A stretch of 64,000 bases of DNA, taken from the NCBI RefSeq assembly GCF_021650705.1, contig NZ_CP087138.1, positions 2,480,001 to 2,544,000 of the forward strand, written 5' to 3'. The position numbers were made by a program, and so were the translations under genes. Every line of letters starts with the position of its first letter. Within the stretch, counting starts at the first letter, position 1. The notes below the pieces were generated by a model that was given only the letters and a program-made list of their open reading frames with translations, searched no databases and had not been told where the DNA came from. Origin of the DNA: Pseudomonas sp. KNUC1026 (GTDB lineage Bacteria; Pseudomonadota; Gammaproteobacteria; Pseudomonadales; Pseudomonadaceae). Below are positions 32,145 to 42,326 of the stretch, piece after piece.

Positions 32145-34514
32145 TCAGGCTTGCTCGTCGGCGAGGAAGAACCAGGTTTCCAGTACCGAGTCGGGGTTCA
32201 GCGACACGCTGGCGATGCCCTGCTCCATCAGCCATTTGGCGAGGTCAGGGTGGTCCGAAGGGCCCTGGCCGCAGATGCCGATGTACTTGCCGGCCTTGTT
32301 GCAGGCGGCGATGGCACTGGCCAGCAGTTTCTTGACCGCCGGGTTCCGCTCGTCGAACAGGTGGGCAATGATACCCGAATCGCGGTCCAGGCCCAGCGTG
32401 AGCTGAGTGAGGTCGTTGGAGCCGATGGAGAAACCGTCGAAGTACTCCAGGAACTCGTCGGCCAGCAGGGCATTGGACGGCAGTTCGCACATCATGATGA
32501 CCTTCAGGCCGTTTTCGCCGCGCTTGAGGCCGTTACTGGCCAGCAGGTCGACCACCTGGCTCGCCTCGCCCAGGGTGCGCACGGAACGGCACCATGATCT
32601 CGACGTTGCTCAGGCCCATGGTTTCGCGCACGCGCTTGAGCGCACGGCACTCCAGCTCAAAGCAGTCGCGGAACGACTCGCTGATGTAACGCGAGGCGCC
32701 GCGGAAGCCCAGCATCGGGTTCTCTTCCTCAGGCTCGAACAGCTTGCCGCCGATCAGGTTGGCATATTCGTTGGACTTGAAGTCCGACAGGCGCACGATG
32801 ACCTTTTTCGGCCAGAACGCCGCCGCCAGGGTGCTGATGCCTTCGACCAGCTTCTCGACATAGAAGCCGACCGGGTCGTCGTAACCGGCGATGCGCTTGT
32901 CGACGCTGTCCTTGATTTCCGGCGGCAGGTCCGCGTAGCCCAGCAGCGCCTTGGGGTGCACGCCGATCATGCGGTTGATGATGAATTCGAGCCGCGCCAG
33001 GCCGACGCCTTCGTTGGGCAACTGGGCGAAATCGAAGGCGCGGTCGGGGTTGCCGACGTTCATCATGATCTTGAAGGGCAGCTCCGGCATGGCATCGACC
33101 GAGTTCTGCTTGATGTCGAAACCCAGCTGGCCTTCGAAGATGAAGCCGGTGTCGCCCTCGGCGCAGGAGACGGTCACGCCCAGGCCGTCGGTGAGCAATT
33201 GGGTGGCGTTGCCGCAACCGACCACGGCCGGAATGCCCAGTTCGCGGGCGATGATCGCCGCGTGGCAGGTGCGCCCGCCACGGTTGGTGACGATTGCGCT
33301 GGCGCGCTTCATCACCGGCTCCCAGTCCGGGTCGGTCATGTCCGAGACCAGCACGTCGCCGGGCTGTACCTTGTCCATTTCCGAAACGTCGTGGATCACC
33401 CGCACCTTGCCGGCGCCGATGCGCTGGCCGATGGCGCGGCCTTCGACCAGCACCTTGCCTTTTTCCTTGAGCAGGTAGCGCTCCATCACGTTGGCATTGG
33501 CGCGGCTTTTGACGGTTTCAGGGCGGGCCTGAACGATGTAGAGCTGGTGGTCATCACCATCCTTGGCCCACTCGATGTCCATCGGGCGGCCGTAATGTTT
33601 CTCGATGATCATCGCCTGCTTGGCCAGCTCGCTGACTTCGGCGTCGGTGAGGCTGAAACGCGCGCGCTCGGCCTTGTCGACGTCGACGGTCTTGACCGAA
33701 CGGCCGGCCTTGGCTTCGTCGCCGTAGATCATCTTGATCGCCTTGCTGCCCAGGTTGCGGCGCAGCACGGCGGGGCGGCCAGCTTCGAGCGTGGCCTTGT
33801 GGACGTAGAATTCGTCGGGATTGACGGCGCCCTGCACCACGGTCTCACCCAGGCCGTAGGACGAGGTGACGAACACCACGTCGCGGAAGCCCGATTCGGT
33901 GTCGAGGGTGAACATCACGCCCGCCGCGCCGGTTTCCGAGCGCACCATGCGCTGAACGCCCGCCGACAACGCCACCAGCTTGTGGTCGAAGCCCTGGTGT
34001 ACGCGGTAGGCGATGGCCCGGTCGTTGAACAGGGAGGCGAACACTTCCTTGGCAGCGCGGATCACGTTTTCTACGCCACGGATATTGAGGAAGGTTTCCT
34101 GCTGGCCAGCGAACGAGGCGTCCGGGAGGTCTTCTGCGGTGGCCGATGAGCGCACGGCGACGGCGATGTCCGGGTTGCCCTTGGACAGCTCGGCGAAGTA
34201 CTCGCGGATCTCCTGGTTCAGGCGCTCGGGGAACTCGGCGTCCATCACCCATTGGCGGATCTGCGCGCCGGTCTTGGCCAATGCGACAACGTCGTCGACG
34301 TCGAGTGCATCGAGCGCGGCATGGATGCGGTCGTTCAGGCCGCTTTGCTCAAGGAAGTCACGGTAGGCCTGAGCCGTGGTGGCGAAACCTCCGGGCACCG
34401 ACACCCGGCACCGGCCAGGTTGCTGATCATCTCGCCCAGGGATGCGTTTTTGCCTCCCACATGCTCCACATCATGGACGCCGAGCTTATCGAGGGAAACT
34501 ACGTACTCTACCAA
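32145..34514 (-). CDS. ppsA: Phosphoenolpyruvate synthase (frameshifted)
   Basis: About 789 residues; makes PEP from pyruvate and ATP for gluconeogenesis. The N-terminal ATP-binding domain has [18 protein letters not shown] and [24 protein letters not shown]. The phospho-carrier His lies in [25 protein letters not shown], and the C-terminal PEP/pyruvate domain has [19 protein letters not shown] and the Cys loop [14 protein letters not shown]. The start is TTG 34514 ([12 protein letters not shown]...) after GGAGATCACC; no ATG fits. Frame breaks: near 34403 (one G lost; restores AGAGVSVPGGF) and near 32585 (one base extra; restores [12 protein letters not shown]). As a core gene it is surely functional in the organism. 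Divergent from ppsR. Confidence 0.93.
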
Positions 34515-34680
34515 GGTGATCTCTCCACAAAAGGGTTGAAACAACACTTGGCCAGGTGGGCATCAGCCTTCCCTGGCGACGATGGCCCACTCCGGAAAAG
34601 CCCGGCGGCCAGGCACTACGACCAGCAAAACGCGCGTATCATAGCCAAGATCGACCGGCAGCCTAAAGGCCCTTGAACAG

Positions 34681-35499
34681 ATGAAACGTTCCGCCTTCTT
34701 CATTTCCGACGGTACCGGCATCACAGCCGAGACTTTGGGCCAGAGCCTGCTGGCACAATTCGAAAACATTACCTTCAACAAGTTCACCCGCCCCTACATC
34801 GACACCGTCGACAAAGCGCGGGCGATGGTGGCCCAGATCAATGCTGCCGCTGAACGCGAAGGCGCCCGGCCGATCATCTTCGACACCATCGTCAACCAGG
34901 ACATCCGCGACATCCTGGCTACCTCCAACGGCTTCATGATCGACATCTTTTCCACCTTCCTGGCCCCACTGGAGCTGGAGCTTGGCGATCACTCGTCGTA
35001 TTCGGTGGGCAAATCCCACTCCATTGCGCGCAACTCCAACTACATGGAACGCATCGAGGCGGTGAACTTCGCCCTCGACAACGACGATGGCGCGCGGACG
35101 CATTATTACGACAAAGCGGACTTGATATTGGTGGGCGTGTCGCGTTGTGGCAAAACACCGACGTGCCTGTACATGGCGATGCAGTTCGGCATCCGGGCAG
35201 CCAACTACCCGTTGACCGAGGACGACATGGAGCGGCTGCAGTTGCCCAAGGCGCTCAGTGCCTACCGGCACAAGCTGTTCGGCCTGACCATCGACCCCGA
35301 CCGGCTGACCGCCATCCGCCATGAGCGCAAGCCCAACAGCCGTTATTCGAGCTTTGCCCAGTGCGAGTTCGAGGTGCGTGAGGTCGAGGGGTTGTTCCGC
35401 CGGGAGAACATCCCGCATATCGACTCCACGCACTTTTCGGTGGAGGAGATTTCAACGCGGATCCTGGCGGAGATGGGGGTGGAGCGGCGGTTCAAATAG
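34681..35499 (+). CDS. ppsR: PEP synthase regulatory protein (kinase/pyrophosphorylase, DUF299)
   Basis: 272 residues. It inactivates PpsA by ADP-dependent phosphorylation and reactivates it by phosphate-dependent removal. It opens [27 protein letters not shown]; the nucleotide loop is [15 protein letters not shown], and the later segment has [16 protein letters not shown]. Intact. It is transcribed away from ppsA across a 166-base gap. The gap holds an AT-rich ATCATA at 34638-34643 (TATGAT on the minus strand) that may be the ppsA -10 element. Confidence 0.95.
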   Translation: MKRSAFFISDGTGITAETLGQSLLAQFENITFNKFTRPYIDTVDKARAMVAQINAAAEREGARPIIFDTIVNQDIRDILATSNGFMIDIFSTFLAPLELELGDHSSYSVGKSHSIARNSNYMERIEAVNFALDNDDGARTHYYDKADLILVGVSRCGKTPTCLYMAMQFGIRAANYPLTEDDMERLQLPKALSAYRHKLFGLTIDPDRLTAIRHERKPNSRYSSFAQCEFEVREVEGLFRRENIPHIDSTHFSVEEISTRILAEMGVERRFK

Positions 35500-35514
35500 C
35501 CTTGTATTGGCCTT

Positions 35515-35590
35515 GTCGCGCGGCGAGCCGCCCTCCCACCCTATGATGATCTGGATAGCTGCCAAGTGGGAGGGCGGATTGCCGCGCGAC
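35515..35590. repeat. REP-like inverted repeat after ppsR
   Basis: 25-base arms at 35515-35539 and 35566-35590 match in 23 of 25 positions (GTGGGAGGGCGG...CCGCGCGAC and its complement), with a 26-base spacer. It sits between the convergent ppsR and transporter genes. Closely related in layout to the element at 11752, which also has a 26-base spacer. Confidence 0.75.
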
Positions 35591-35604
35591 GAAGCCCTTG
35601 AACG

Positions 35605-36946
35605 TCACACCCCAAGATTGGCCAACACCACCAACGCCATCATCACCGTGATCGCCCCGCCGATCCGGGTGGAGATCTGCGCGAACGGCAGCAACTGCAT
35701 GCGATTGGCCGCTGTGAGAATAGCGATGTCGCCCGTGCCGCCCAGCCCACTGTGGCAACCATTGACGATCGCCGCCTCCACCGGGTACATCCCCAACCGC
35801 CGTGCTACGACAAAGCCCGTTCCCACCAGCACCAATACCGTAGTGACGATGGTCAGCACGTTGCCCAGATGAAAGGCCGCCGCCAGTTCGCTCCAATGCG
35901 TCACCGCAATGGAGTTGGCGAACAGCAGCGGGTAGGTCACGCAAGTGGTGAAAAACTGGAAAAGCACCCGCGCACCCTGCTCCAGGCGCGGCGGGATGGC
36001 TTTGAGCAGCTTCAGCAGCACCGCCAGCAACAGCATGCACACCGGGCCTGGCAGGCTGAACAGCGCATGCAGCAGCACCCCTGCCAGGTACAGGCCGATA
36101 GCGCACATGCCCGCAGCGATCACGTTCATCACGATCTGGCTGTCGAAGGTGGCCTCAGCGGCCGCGCCTGCTGGTTCGCCTGCTGCCTGCTCATTGACCT
36201 GCAGGCGGCCGTTGCCGGTCAGCGCGGGAAAGCGCCGGCCCAGCAGGTCCAAGGCGCCGCAAGCAGTGATTGCCACCAGGTTGCCCAAGAGGATGATCGG
36301 CAGCAGCTGCGCGAGGATCTTGCCTGAGTCCACCCCGAGAATTTCCCCATAACCCACCGACAGCGGAATGGCACCCTCGCCCAGCCCGCCACCCATCACC
36401 GGCACGATCACGAAAAACAGCACCTGGCGCAGCGGCATGCCGCAGGCCACACCCACCGCCGCACCCGCAATCAGCGCCAGCACCGACCCCAACGCCAGCG
36501 GCAGGAATATTTTGGCAAAGCCTTTGATGATCAGGTTGCGGTCCATGGTGAAAATGCTGCCAACCACCACCGCCGAGACGGAACAGGTAAATGAAGTTGC
36601 TCTGCTTGGTAAAGCTGGTGACCGGCGCAATCAGCCCGGCCGGCACCCAACCCAGGCTCACCAGGTACGACGGCAGGAATGCCGAGACGATGGCCGCGCC
36701 GCCGATCTTGCCCAGCAACGGCAGGCCTTTGCCGATCGCTGCACAGGTGGCCCCGCCCAGGCCGATCACCGCCACCATGATCGGCAGATCCGGCTTGAGC
36801 TGGTCCATCGCCAGCAGCCCGGCCACCAACACCAGCAGTGCCAGGTAAATGGGCAAGGGAATGAAACTGACGCGAATGTCCATCAGCCGCCACAGCAGGG
36901 CCGGGCGCTGCACTGGCACGGGCGCCAGAGTGGTTTCACTGTGCAT
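35605..36946 (-). CDS. 2-hydroxycarboxylate transporter, CitS/MleP family (frameshifted)
   Basis: About 447 residues, inner membrane. The family carries malate, citrate, lactate or similar 2-hydroxyacids with Na+ or H+, or in exchange. Both signature GGxG loops are present: VMGGGLGEGAIPLSVGYGEILG and NGCHSGLGGTGDIAILTAANRMQLLPFAQISTRIGG. About eleven hydrophobic helices are seen. Start ATG 36946 follows GAGG. One frame break near 36578 joins SNFIYLFR to SAVVVGSIFTMDRN. It lies 39 bases downstream of the CitE-like lyase in the same direction, so uptake and cleavage of a 2-hydroxyacid are likely linked. The exact substrate is not read from sequence. Confidence 0.85.
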
Positions 36947-36985
36947 GGGGAACCTCATCTTATTGTTGTAGAGGACTACGAAGGG

Positions 36986-37831
36986 TCACGCAGGCAGCAG
37001 GCCAGCATTTCGGGCCTGCTCGAGCACAGCACGGGCACTGGCGACGAAGGGCGCATCGATCATCTGGCCATCGACCTGATAGGCACCCACGCCTTCGCGC
37101 TCGGCCTGCTCGGCCGCTGCCAGCACCCGCTGGGCACGCTCGACCTGCACGGCGCTGGGCAGGAATGCAAGGTTCGCCGCAGCGGCCTGGCTTGGGTGAA
37201 TGCAGGACTTGCCGGTGAACCCCAGCCGCCGCGCCTGCTCGGCCTCCTGGCGAAAGCCATCGGTATCCCGGATCGCCGCCCAGGCAGCGTCATAAGCATC
37301 GATGCCCGCCTCGGCAGCGGCCAGCCGCACGGCCAACTGCACCGGTTGCACTACCGCAGGTTGGTAACGCTCGATGCCGAGCGGCTCGAACAGGTCGGCA
37401 AACCCCAGTTGCAAGCCCATCAGCAGCGGGTGGGCACAGGCGATGCTGGCCGCCAGGCGCAGGCCCTTGGGCGACTCGATGGTGGCTAGGATCTTCACCG
37501 GCCGCGGCCAGTGTTGCAGTTGCTCGGCGAGCTCACGCACCTGATCGGGGTGCTCCACCTTGGGCAGGTTGATGATGTCCAGGGGCGTACCGGCCAGCGC
37601 TTGCAGGTCAGCCTGGTGATGCTCGCTGCCTTGGCCGTTGACCCGCACTACCACGACCTTGCCCGGGGCCGCGAGGCTTGCAAGGAAAGTACTGAGCACC
37701 TGGCGCGCCTCGCCTTTGGCGGAGGGCGCCACGGCGTCTTCAAGGTCGAAGCTCACGCCGTCGGCAGCCGAGGCCAGCGCCTTGGAAAACAGCGCCGGCC
37801 GGGACGCGGGCACGAAAAGTTTGCTGCGCAT
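36986..37831 (-). CDS. CitE-like CoA-ester lyase (HpcH/HpaI fold)
   Basis: 281 residues, intact. It has the fold of citrate lyase beta subunit, malyl-CoA lyase and citramalyl-CoA lyase: MRSKLFVPASRPALF, SFDLEDAVAPSAK with the metal-binding Asp/Glu region, VVVRVNG with the catalytic Arg, LATIESPKG with a second acidic ligand, and the C-terminal GFTGKSCIHPSQ. Stand-alone proteins of this kind cleave 3-hydroxyacyl-CoA such as malyl- or citramalyl-CoA. No citrate lyase alpha or gamma subunit is nearby, so citrate lyase is unlikely. It is divergent from the LysR gene, with the 2HCT transporter downstream. Confidence 0.88.
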   Translation of the reverse strand: MRSKLFVPASRPALFSKALASAADGVSFDLEDAVAPSAKGEARQVLSTFLASLAAPGKVVVVRVNGQGSEHHQADLQALAGTPLDIINLPKVEHPDQVRELAEQLQHWPRPVKILATIESPKGLRLAASIACAHPLLMGLQLGFADLFEPLGIERYQPAVVQPVQLAVRLAAAEAGIDAYDAAWAAIRDTDGFRQEAEQARRLGFTGKSCIHPSQAAAANLAFLPSAVQVERAQRVLAAAEQAEREGVGAYQVDGQMIDAPFVASARAVLEQARNAGLLPA

Positions 37832-37906
37832 GGCGGATCTCGTTGTTGTGGTGTGAGGGCCATAGTGCAAGCGAGGCAAAACCAACTAAAGTGCGTATTT
37901 CTAGCT

Positions 37907-37921
37907 TCACAATCCAGTTTT
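37907..37921 (+). promoter_or_regulatory. Candidate LysR operator, copy 1
   Basis: TCACAATCCAGTTTT lies 9 bases before the lysR ATG in the lyase-lysR divergent gap. The same 15 bases recur at 38798-38812, before the CoA-transferase gene. An exact shared motif at both promoters of one regulon suggests a binding site of the LysR protein. Confidence 0.45.
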
Positions 37922-37930
37922 GGTTCACTT

Positions 37931-38824
37931 ATGGACACCCGCTATCTCGCCAGCTTTCTCGAAGTCGCCCAATTGGGCTCCACCGCCGCCGCTGCGCGGC
38001 GCCTGAACCTCACCCCCACCGCCGTGGCCCAGCGCATCAAGGCGCTGGAGCTTGAAATCGGCGCAGCGTTACTCAGCCGGGCCGGCCGCAGCATGCAACT
38101 GACCGCTGCCGGCGCCGCGCTGGTGGGCCCAGCCCGCGAGCTGTTGCAGCGTACCCGAGACTTGAAGGCCATCGCCGCCCAGGACAGCGTGGCCGGCGAC
38201 CTGCGCATCGGCTGCATCAGCTCGGCGCTGGGCTATCTGGTACCCAGCGTGCTGGCCACGCTGATAGACAGCTTCGAGCATCTGCGGCCGCACCTGGAGC
38301 CGGCCTTCTCCCATGAGCTGTACCGCAAAGTGCTGGCCGATGAAATCGACGTGGCGCTGATGGTGCGCCCCGCCTTCGAGCTGCCGAAAGAGTTCACTTG
38401 GCGGCCGCTGCGCGACGAGCCTTTCGTGGTGCTGGCTCACGCCCGCCTCGAAGGCCGCCAGGCATTGCGAGTGCTGCGCGAGGAACCCTTCATCCGCTAC
38501 CACCGCCGCTCCTACGGCGGCCTGCTGGCCGACCGCTGGTTGCTTGAGGCCGGCGTGGTGCCCAACGAGCGTTTCGAGATCGATGCGCTGGACGCCATCG
38601 CTGCGCTGGTGCGTGGTGATCTGGGCGTGTCGCTGGTGCCGCAATGGCAACCCCTGCATGCGCATAGGGGCCTGGTGCAACTGGCGTTGCCAGGCGAAGG
38701 TTTGCAGCGGCCGATCGGCTTGCTGTGGCGGCGCAACAGCGCCCGCCAGCGGTTGATCGAGGTGTTCAGCGAGGTGCTGTTCAAACAGCTCGCCGCATCA
38801 CAATCCAGTTTTTATGGAGTGTGA
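37931..38824 (+). CDS. LysR-family transcriptional regulator
   Basis: 297 residues. The N-terminal winged helix reads MDTRYLASFLEVAQLGSTAAAARRLNLTPTAVAQRIKALE, followed by a periplasmic-binding-like effector domain (GDLRIGCISSALGYLVPSVL onward). It is divergent from the CitE-like lyase and precedes the CoA-transferase operon, so it most likely controls both sides of the island in response to the substrate or its CoA ester. Intact; ATG 37931. The last nine codons contain the second copy of the shared 15-base motif. Confidence 0.92.
   Translation: MDTRYLASFLEVAQLGSTAAAARRLNLTPTAVAQRIKALELEIGAALLSRAGRSMQLTAAGAALVGPARELLQRTRDLKAIAAQDSVAGDLRIGCISSALGYLVPSVLATLIDSFEHLRPHLEPAFSHELYRKVLADEIDVALMVRPAFELPKEFTWRPLRDEPFVVLAHARLEGRQALRVLREEPFIRYHRRSYGGLLADRWLLEAGVVPNERFEIDALDAIAALVRGDLGVSLVPQWQPLHAHRGLVQLALPGEGLQRPIGLLWRRNSARQRLIEVFSEVLFKQLAASQSSFYGV
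38798..38812 (+). promoter_or_regulatory. Candidate LysR operator, copy 2
   Basis: Second exact copy of TCACAATCCAGTTTT, inside the 3' end of the lysR reading frame and 108 bases before the CoA-transferase ATG. Its position would suit activation of the downstream operon. Confidence 0.45.
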
Positions 38825-38920
38825 AGCCACTAAAAAGACATTTTATTCAAGGTGCCCCGTTCCCAGAATGGCGCCAATGCCGCGCACTACGGCGGCAACG
38901 ACAAGAACGGGAGACACGCG

Positions 38921-40104
38921 ATGCACACCACCGGCGCCGGCCCTCTGGCCGGCATTACGGTACTGGACCTCAGTGCCTACATCGCAGGCCCCTACGGCTG
39001 CTCGCTGCTGGCTGATCAGGGCGCGCGGGTGATCAAGATCGAACCCCCAGCGGCGACAACCTGCGCAAGTACCCCTCGACCCTCGCCAGTGAAAGCCGCG
39101 CCTTTCTTGGCGTGAACCGCAGCAAACAGGGCGTGGCCCTGGACCTGAAAGCCCCCGGCGGCCTTGAAGCTCTGCTCGCCCTGGTGCGCCAGGCCGATGT
39201 GCTGGTGCACAACTTCCGCCCCAGCGTGCCGGCCCGATTGGGCATTGCCTGGGCACAGTTGCAGGCAGTGAACCCTCGGCTGATCTACTGCAGCGTCACA
39301 GGTTACGGCGAACAGGGCCCGCTCAAGGACAAGGCCGGCTACGACCAGGTGCTGCAGACCATGACCGGCATGTGCAGCGCCCAGGCCAAGCCCGGCGGCG
39401 CGCCGGAAATCCTTTACGGCTCGGTGGTGGACTACTACGCCGCCGCCATGGTCGCCAGCGGCGTCACTGCTGCACTCTACGAGCGCGAGCGTACCGGGCT
39501 CGGCCAGCAAGTCGGTGTATCGCTGCTGCGCAGTGCGCTGGCCATGCAATCGGCGCGGCTGGTGTGGGCCGAGCAAGAGCCGCGCGAGCTGGACCGCGAC
39601 ATGCGCTCCGGCGGCATCACCGGCCTGCACCCTACTGGCGACGGCTACCTGTACCTCTCGGCCAACACCCCGCACTTCTGGCAGGCATTGTGTGAAATGA
39701 CCGGCCTGGCTCACCTGGCCAGCGACGAGCGCTTCGACAGCGTGCGCAAGCGCGCGCAGAACAAGGACCTGCTGATTCCGCAGTTGCACGAAGCCCTGCG
39801 CCAGCACAGCGCACTGGAGTGGGAACAGCGTTTCGGTGAAGCGGTGCCCTGCGCCGCCGCCCGCCCGCTCGAAGCGATGTTCGACTTCGAGCAATGCCAG
39901 GCCGAGGGGCTGATCAGCGACTTCGAGCACCCGGTGGTGGGCCGTTACCGCGGCTTCACCCGCGCAGTCACCTTCGGCCGCACGCCCGGCCCTGCGCCGT
40001 TTGCCGCCCCGGTGTTCGGCGCCGACAGCGACCAGGTGCTGGCCGATCACGGCTTCACCGCCGCCCAACTGGCCGCCCTGCGCGCCAAGGGCGCACTTTT
40101 GTAA
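38921..40104 (+). CDS. CaiB/BaiF-type (family III) CoA-transferase (frameshifted)
   Basis: About 393 residues. Motifs: [33 protein letters not shown] at the N-terminus, [41 protein letters not shown], and [10 protein letters not shown], which carries the Asp that forms the acyl-anhydride intermediate. GGGAG precedes ATG 38921. One C missing near 39043-39048 breaks the frame between IEPP and [11 protein letters not shown]. Family members include itaconate, citramalate and malate CoA-transferases that work with CitE-like lyases, as in itaconate degradation of P. aeruginosa and the Chloroflexus 3-hydroxypropionate cycle. No MaoC-like itaconyl-CoA hydratase is present here, so the acid is probably already hydroxylated. 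Confidence 0.85.
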
Positions 40105-40151
40105 GCCGCCAACGCTTTCGTTTCCATAATCACAACAATCAGGAAACCTTC

Positions 40152-41516
40152 ATGCCCACCTCCCTCACCGCGCCGCGCAGCCTGCGCACGCGTTTTACCG
40201 AAGGCACCATCGGCCTGTTCGAGCGCACCATCCCGGACCCTTTCGTGCTGGCGGTGTTCATCACCCTGCTGGTGGCCGTCGCTTCCTGGCTGATCGCCCC
40301 GCAGGCCTCGCTCGATGCGTTGTTCGGCGGTTGGTACAGAGGCTTTGGCAACATCTTCGGCTTCGCATTGCAGATCACCCTGGTGCTGGTGCTCGGCCAT
40401 GCGCTGGCGCATGCGCCGCTGGTGCAGCGTGGCTTTACCCGGATCATCAGCCTGGCGCGCACGCCCAATCAGGCGGCAGCGCTGATCTTTCTCTGCGTGG
40501 CCATCACCTCGTTTTTCAACTGGGGCTTTGGCCTGGTGCTCTCGGCCTTGCTGGCGCGCGAGATCGCCAAGCGCATGCGGGTGGATTTCGCCTGGATCGT
40601 GGCGGCGGGTTTCTCGGGCTGGGTGGTGTGGGCCGGCGGGCTGTCCAGCTCCATCGTGCTGGCGCAAACCACGCCCGGCAGCCCGATGAATGTTGTGCAG
40701 AAGATCACCGGGCAAGTGCTGGGCATGGCCGACATGGTGTTCACCCCGTTCAACCTGGTACCGACGCTGTTCATGCTGGTGGTGATGCCCTTCGTGCTGG
40801 CAGCGCTGCGCCCGCGTGAGCAGGACATCATCGCGCTGGACCTGGAGCGCCACCCCGACCCCGAGCCACGGCCACGCCCCCAAGGCCGGCTGAGCTTCGC
40901 CCAGTCGCTGGAGCATTCGCCCGTCGGCAGCCTGGCGATGGGCGCACTGGGCATCGGCGTGATGCTCTACGCCGCCGCAGGCCACCTGTCGCTGTCGGGC
41001 GTCAACGGTGTGATCGTGGTGATGTTCACCGCCGGCATCCTGCTGCACGGCAGCCCGCTGGCCTATGCCGACGCGGTCAAGGCGGCGGCACGACAGAGCG
41101 GCTCGATGATGCTGCAGTACCCGCTGTACGGCGGCATCATGGGGATCATGGAGGCCAGTGGGCTGCCGGGCGTGATCGCTCAAGGATTCGTGGCGATTTC
41201 CACGGCTCATACTTTGCCGTTCTGGAGTTACATCTGCTCGCTGCTGGTGACCTTCCTGATCCCCAGCGGCGGCGGGCACTGGGCGGTGCAGGGGCCGTTC
41301 GCGATCCCGGCGGCCGTCACTCTGCATGCCTCGCTGCCAGCCACTACCATGGCGGTTGCCATGGGCGAGCAGGTATCGAACATGCTGCAACCCTTCTGGG
41401 CGGCGCCGGTGGTGGCCATGGCCGGCGTCGGCGTGCAGCGGGTGCTGGGCTTTACCTTCGTGACTTTTCTGGTGGCCGCCTTCGCCTATGGCGCTGCCCT
41501 GCTCTGGCTGGTGTGA
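40152..41516 (+). CDS. AtoE-like short-chain fatty acid transporter
   Basis: 454 residues, inner membrane, with about twelve hydrophobic helices. It opens RFTEGTIGLFERTIPDPFVLAVFITLLVAVASW. Family segments are CVAITSFFNWGFGLVLSALLAREIAKR and FLIPSGGGHWAVQGPFAIPAA, which match AtoE proteins linked to acetoacetate/butyrate use. AGGAAACC precedes ATG 40152. It is intact and followed one base later by the amidohydrolase gene. Together with the 2HCT carrier the island holds two uptake systems, perhaps for two related acids or for the substrate and an exchanged product. Confidence 0.85.
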   Translation: MPTSLTAPRSLRTRFTEGTIGLFERTIPDPFVLAVFITLLVAVASWLIAPQASLDALFGGWYRGFGNIFGFALQITLVLVLGHALAHAPLVQRGFTRIISLARTPNQAAALIFLCVAITSFFNWGFGLVLSALLAREIAKRMRVDFAWIVAAGFSGWVVWAGGLSSSIVLAQTTPGSPMNVVQKITGQVLGMADMVFTPFNLVPTLFMLVVMPFVLAALRPREQDIIALDLERHPDPEPRPRPQGRLSFAQSLEHSPVGSLAMGALGIGVMLYAAAGHLSLSGVNGVIVVMFTAGILLHGSPLAYADAVKAAARQSGSMMLQYPLYGGIMGIMEASGLPGVIAQGFVAISTAHTLPFWSYICSLLVTFLIPSGGGHWAVQGPFAIPAAVTLHASLPATTMAVAMGEQVSNMLQPFWAAPVVAMAGVGVQRVLGFTFVTFLVAAFAYGAALLWLV

Positions 41517-41517
41517 C

Positions 41518-42326
41518 ATGAACGAAGCCTGCGACGCCCATATCCACGTGATCGACCCACGCTTTGCCCAGGCCGATGGCAACCTGCCTGCACCGGGCCG
41601 CACCCTCGCCGAATGGCAGCGCATGGCCGGCCCCTTGGGCCTGGCTCGCGCGGTGGTGGTGCAAGCCAAGGTCTACGGCACCGACCATCGCTGCCTGCTC
41701 GACGCCCTGGCCCAACTCAAAGGCCAGGGGCGCGGTATCGCGGTGCTAGGCCCCTCGGCCAGCGATGCCGACCTGCAACGCCTGGATGCCGCCGGAGTCC
41801 GCGGCCTGCGCTTCAGCCTGTGGAACCCGGCCGATGCGGTGGTGAACCTGGCGATGCTTGAGCCCATGGCCCAGCGTATCGCCGCCTTGGGCTGGCACGT
41901 GCAGTTGCACCTGAGCGCCGAGCAGATCATGGCGGCTCAAGGCCTGATCCGCCGCCTGCCAGTGCCGGTGGTGTTCGACCACCTGGGCCGTTTGCCCCGG
42001 GCGAGGGCATCGCGCACCCGGCGTTCGGTTTCATCGCCGAGCGCCTGAAGGCTGGCCAAGCCTGGGTCAAGCTCAGCGGCGCCTACCTCAACACCCAGGT
42101 GGGCGCCCCGGATTACCCCGACGCCAGCGCGGTGGCGCGAGCCTACCTGAGCATCGCCCCCGAGCGGCTGGTATGGGGCAGCGACTGGCCACACGTTACC
42201 GAGCAGAACCACCCGCCCAGCGACAGCGCCCTGCGCGCCCTGCTCGACCAATGGACGCAGAGCGCAGTACATACCCAGCAGGTGCTGGTGACCAACCCCG
42301 CCCGGCTCTATGGCTGGGCGTTGTAG
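41518..42326 (+). CDS. Amidohydrolase-family lactonase (LigI/COG3618-like; frameshifted)
   Basis: About 269 residues with a TIM-barrel amidohydrolase fold. N-terminal metal/base motif CDAHIHVID, mid-barrel FDHLGRLP, and C-terminal catalytic Asp in RLVWGSDWPH are visible. The family includes 2-pyrone-4,6-dicarboxylate lactonase and related carboxylate lactonases. A frame break near 41998 (one base missing in a CCCCGGGCG stretch) is needed to join RLPPGEGIAHPAFGF. It would open a lactone to a hydroxyacid that the CoA-transferase and lyase could use. The substrate is unknown. Its 3' end overlaps the convergent hxlR gene by 19 bases. Confidence 0.8.

Noticed and set aside
32407..34149. 580-codon plus-strand open frame opposite ppsA
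   Set aside because: The protein is a His/Val/Asp-rich antisense product with no recognisable domain; the opposite strand is conserved ppsA.
34515..34680. Riboswitch or small RNA in the ppsA-ppsR gap
   Set aside because: No conserved stem architecture recognised; the gap is adequately explained by two divergent promoters.
36986..37831. Citrate lyase beta subunit (citrate fermentation cluster)
   Set aside because: No alpha or gamma subunit, ligase or holo-ACP transferase gene is nearby; a stand-alone CoA-ester lyase with a CoA-transferase fits better.
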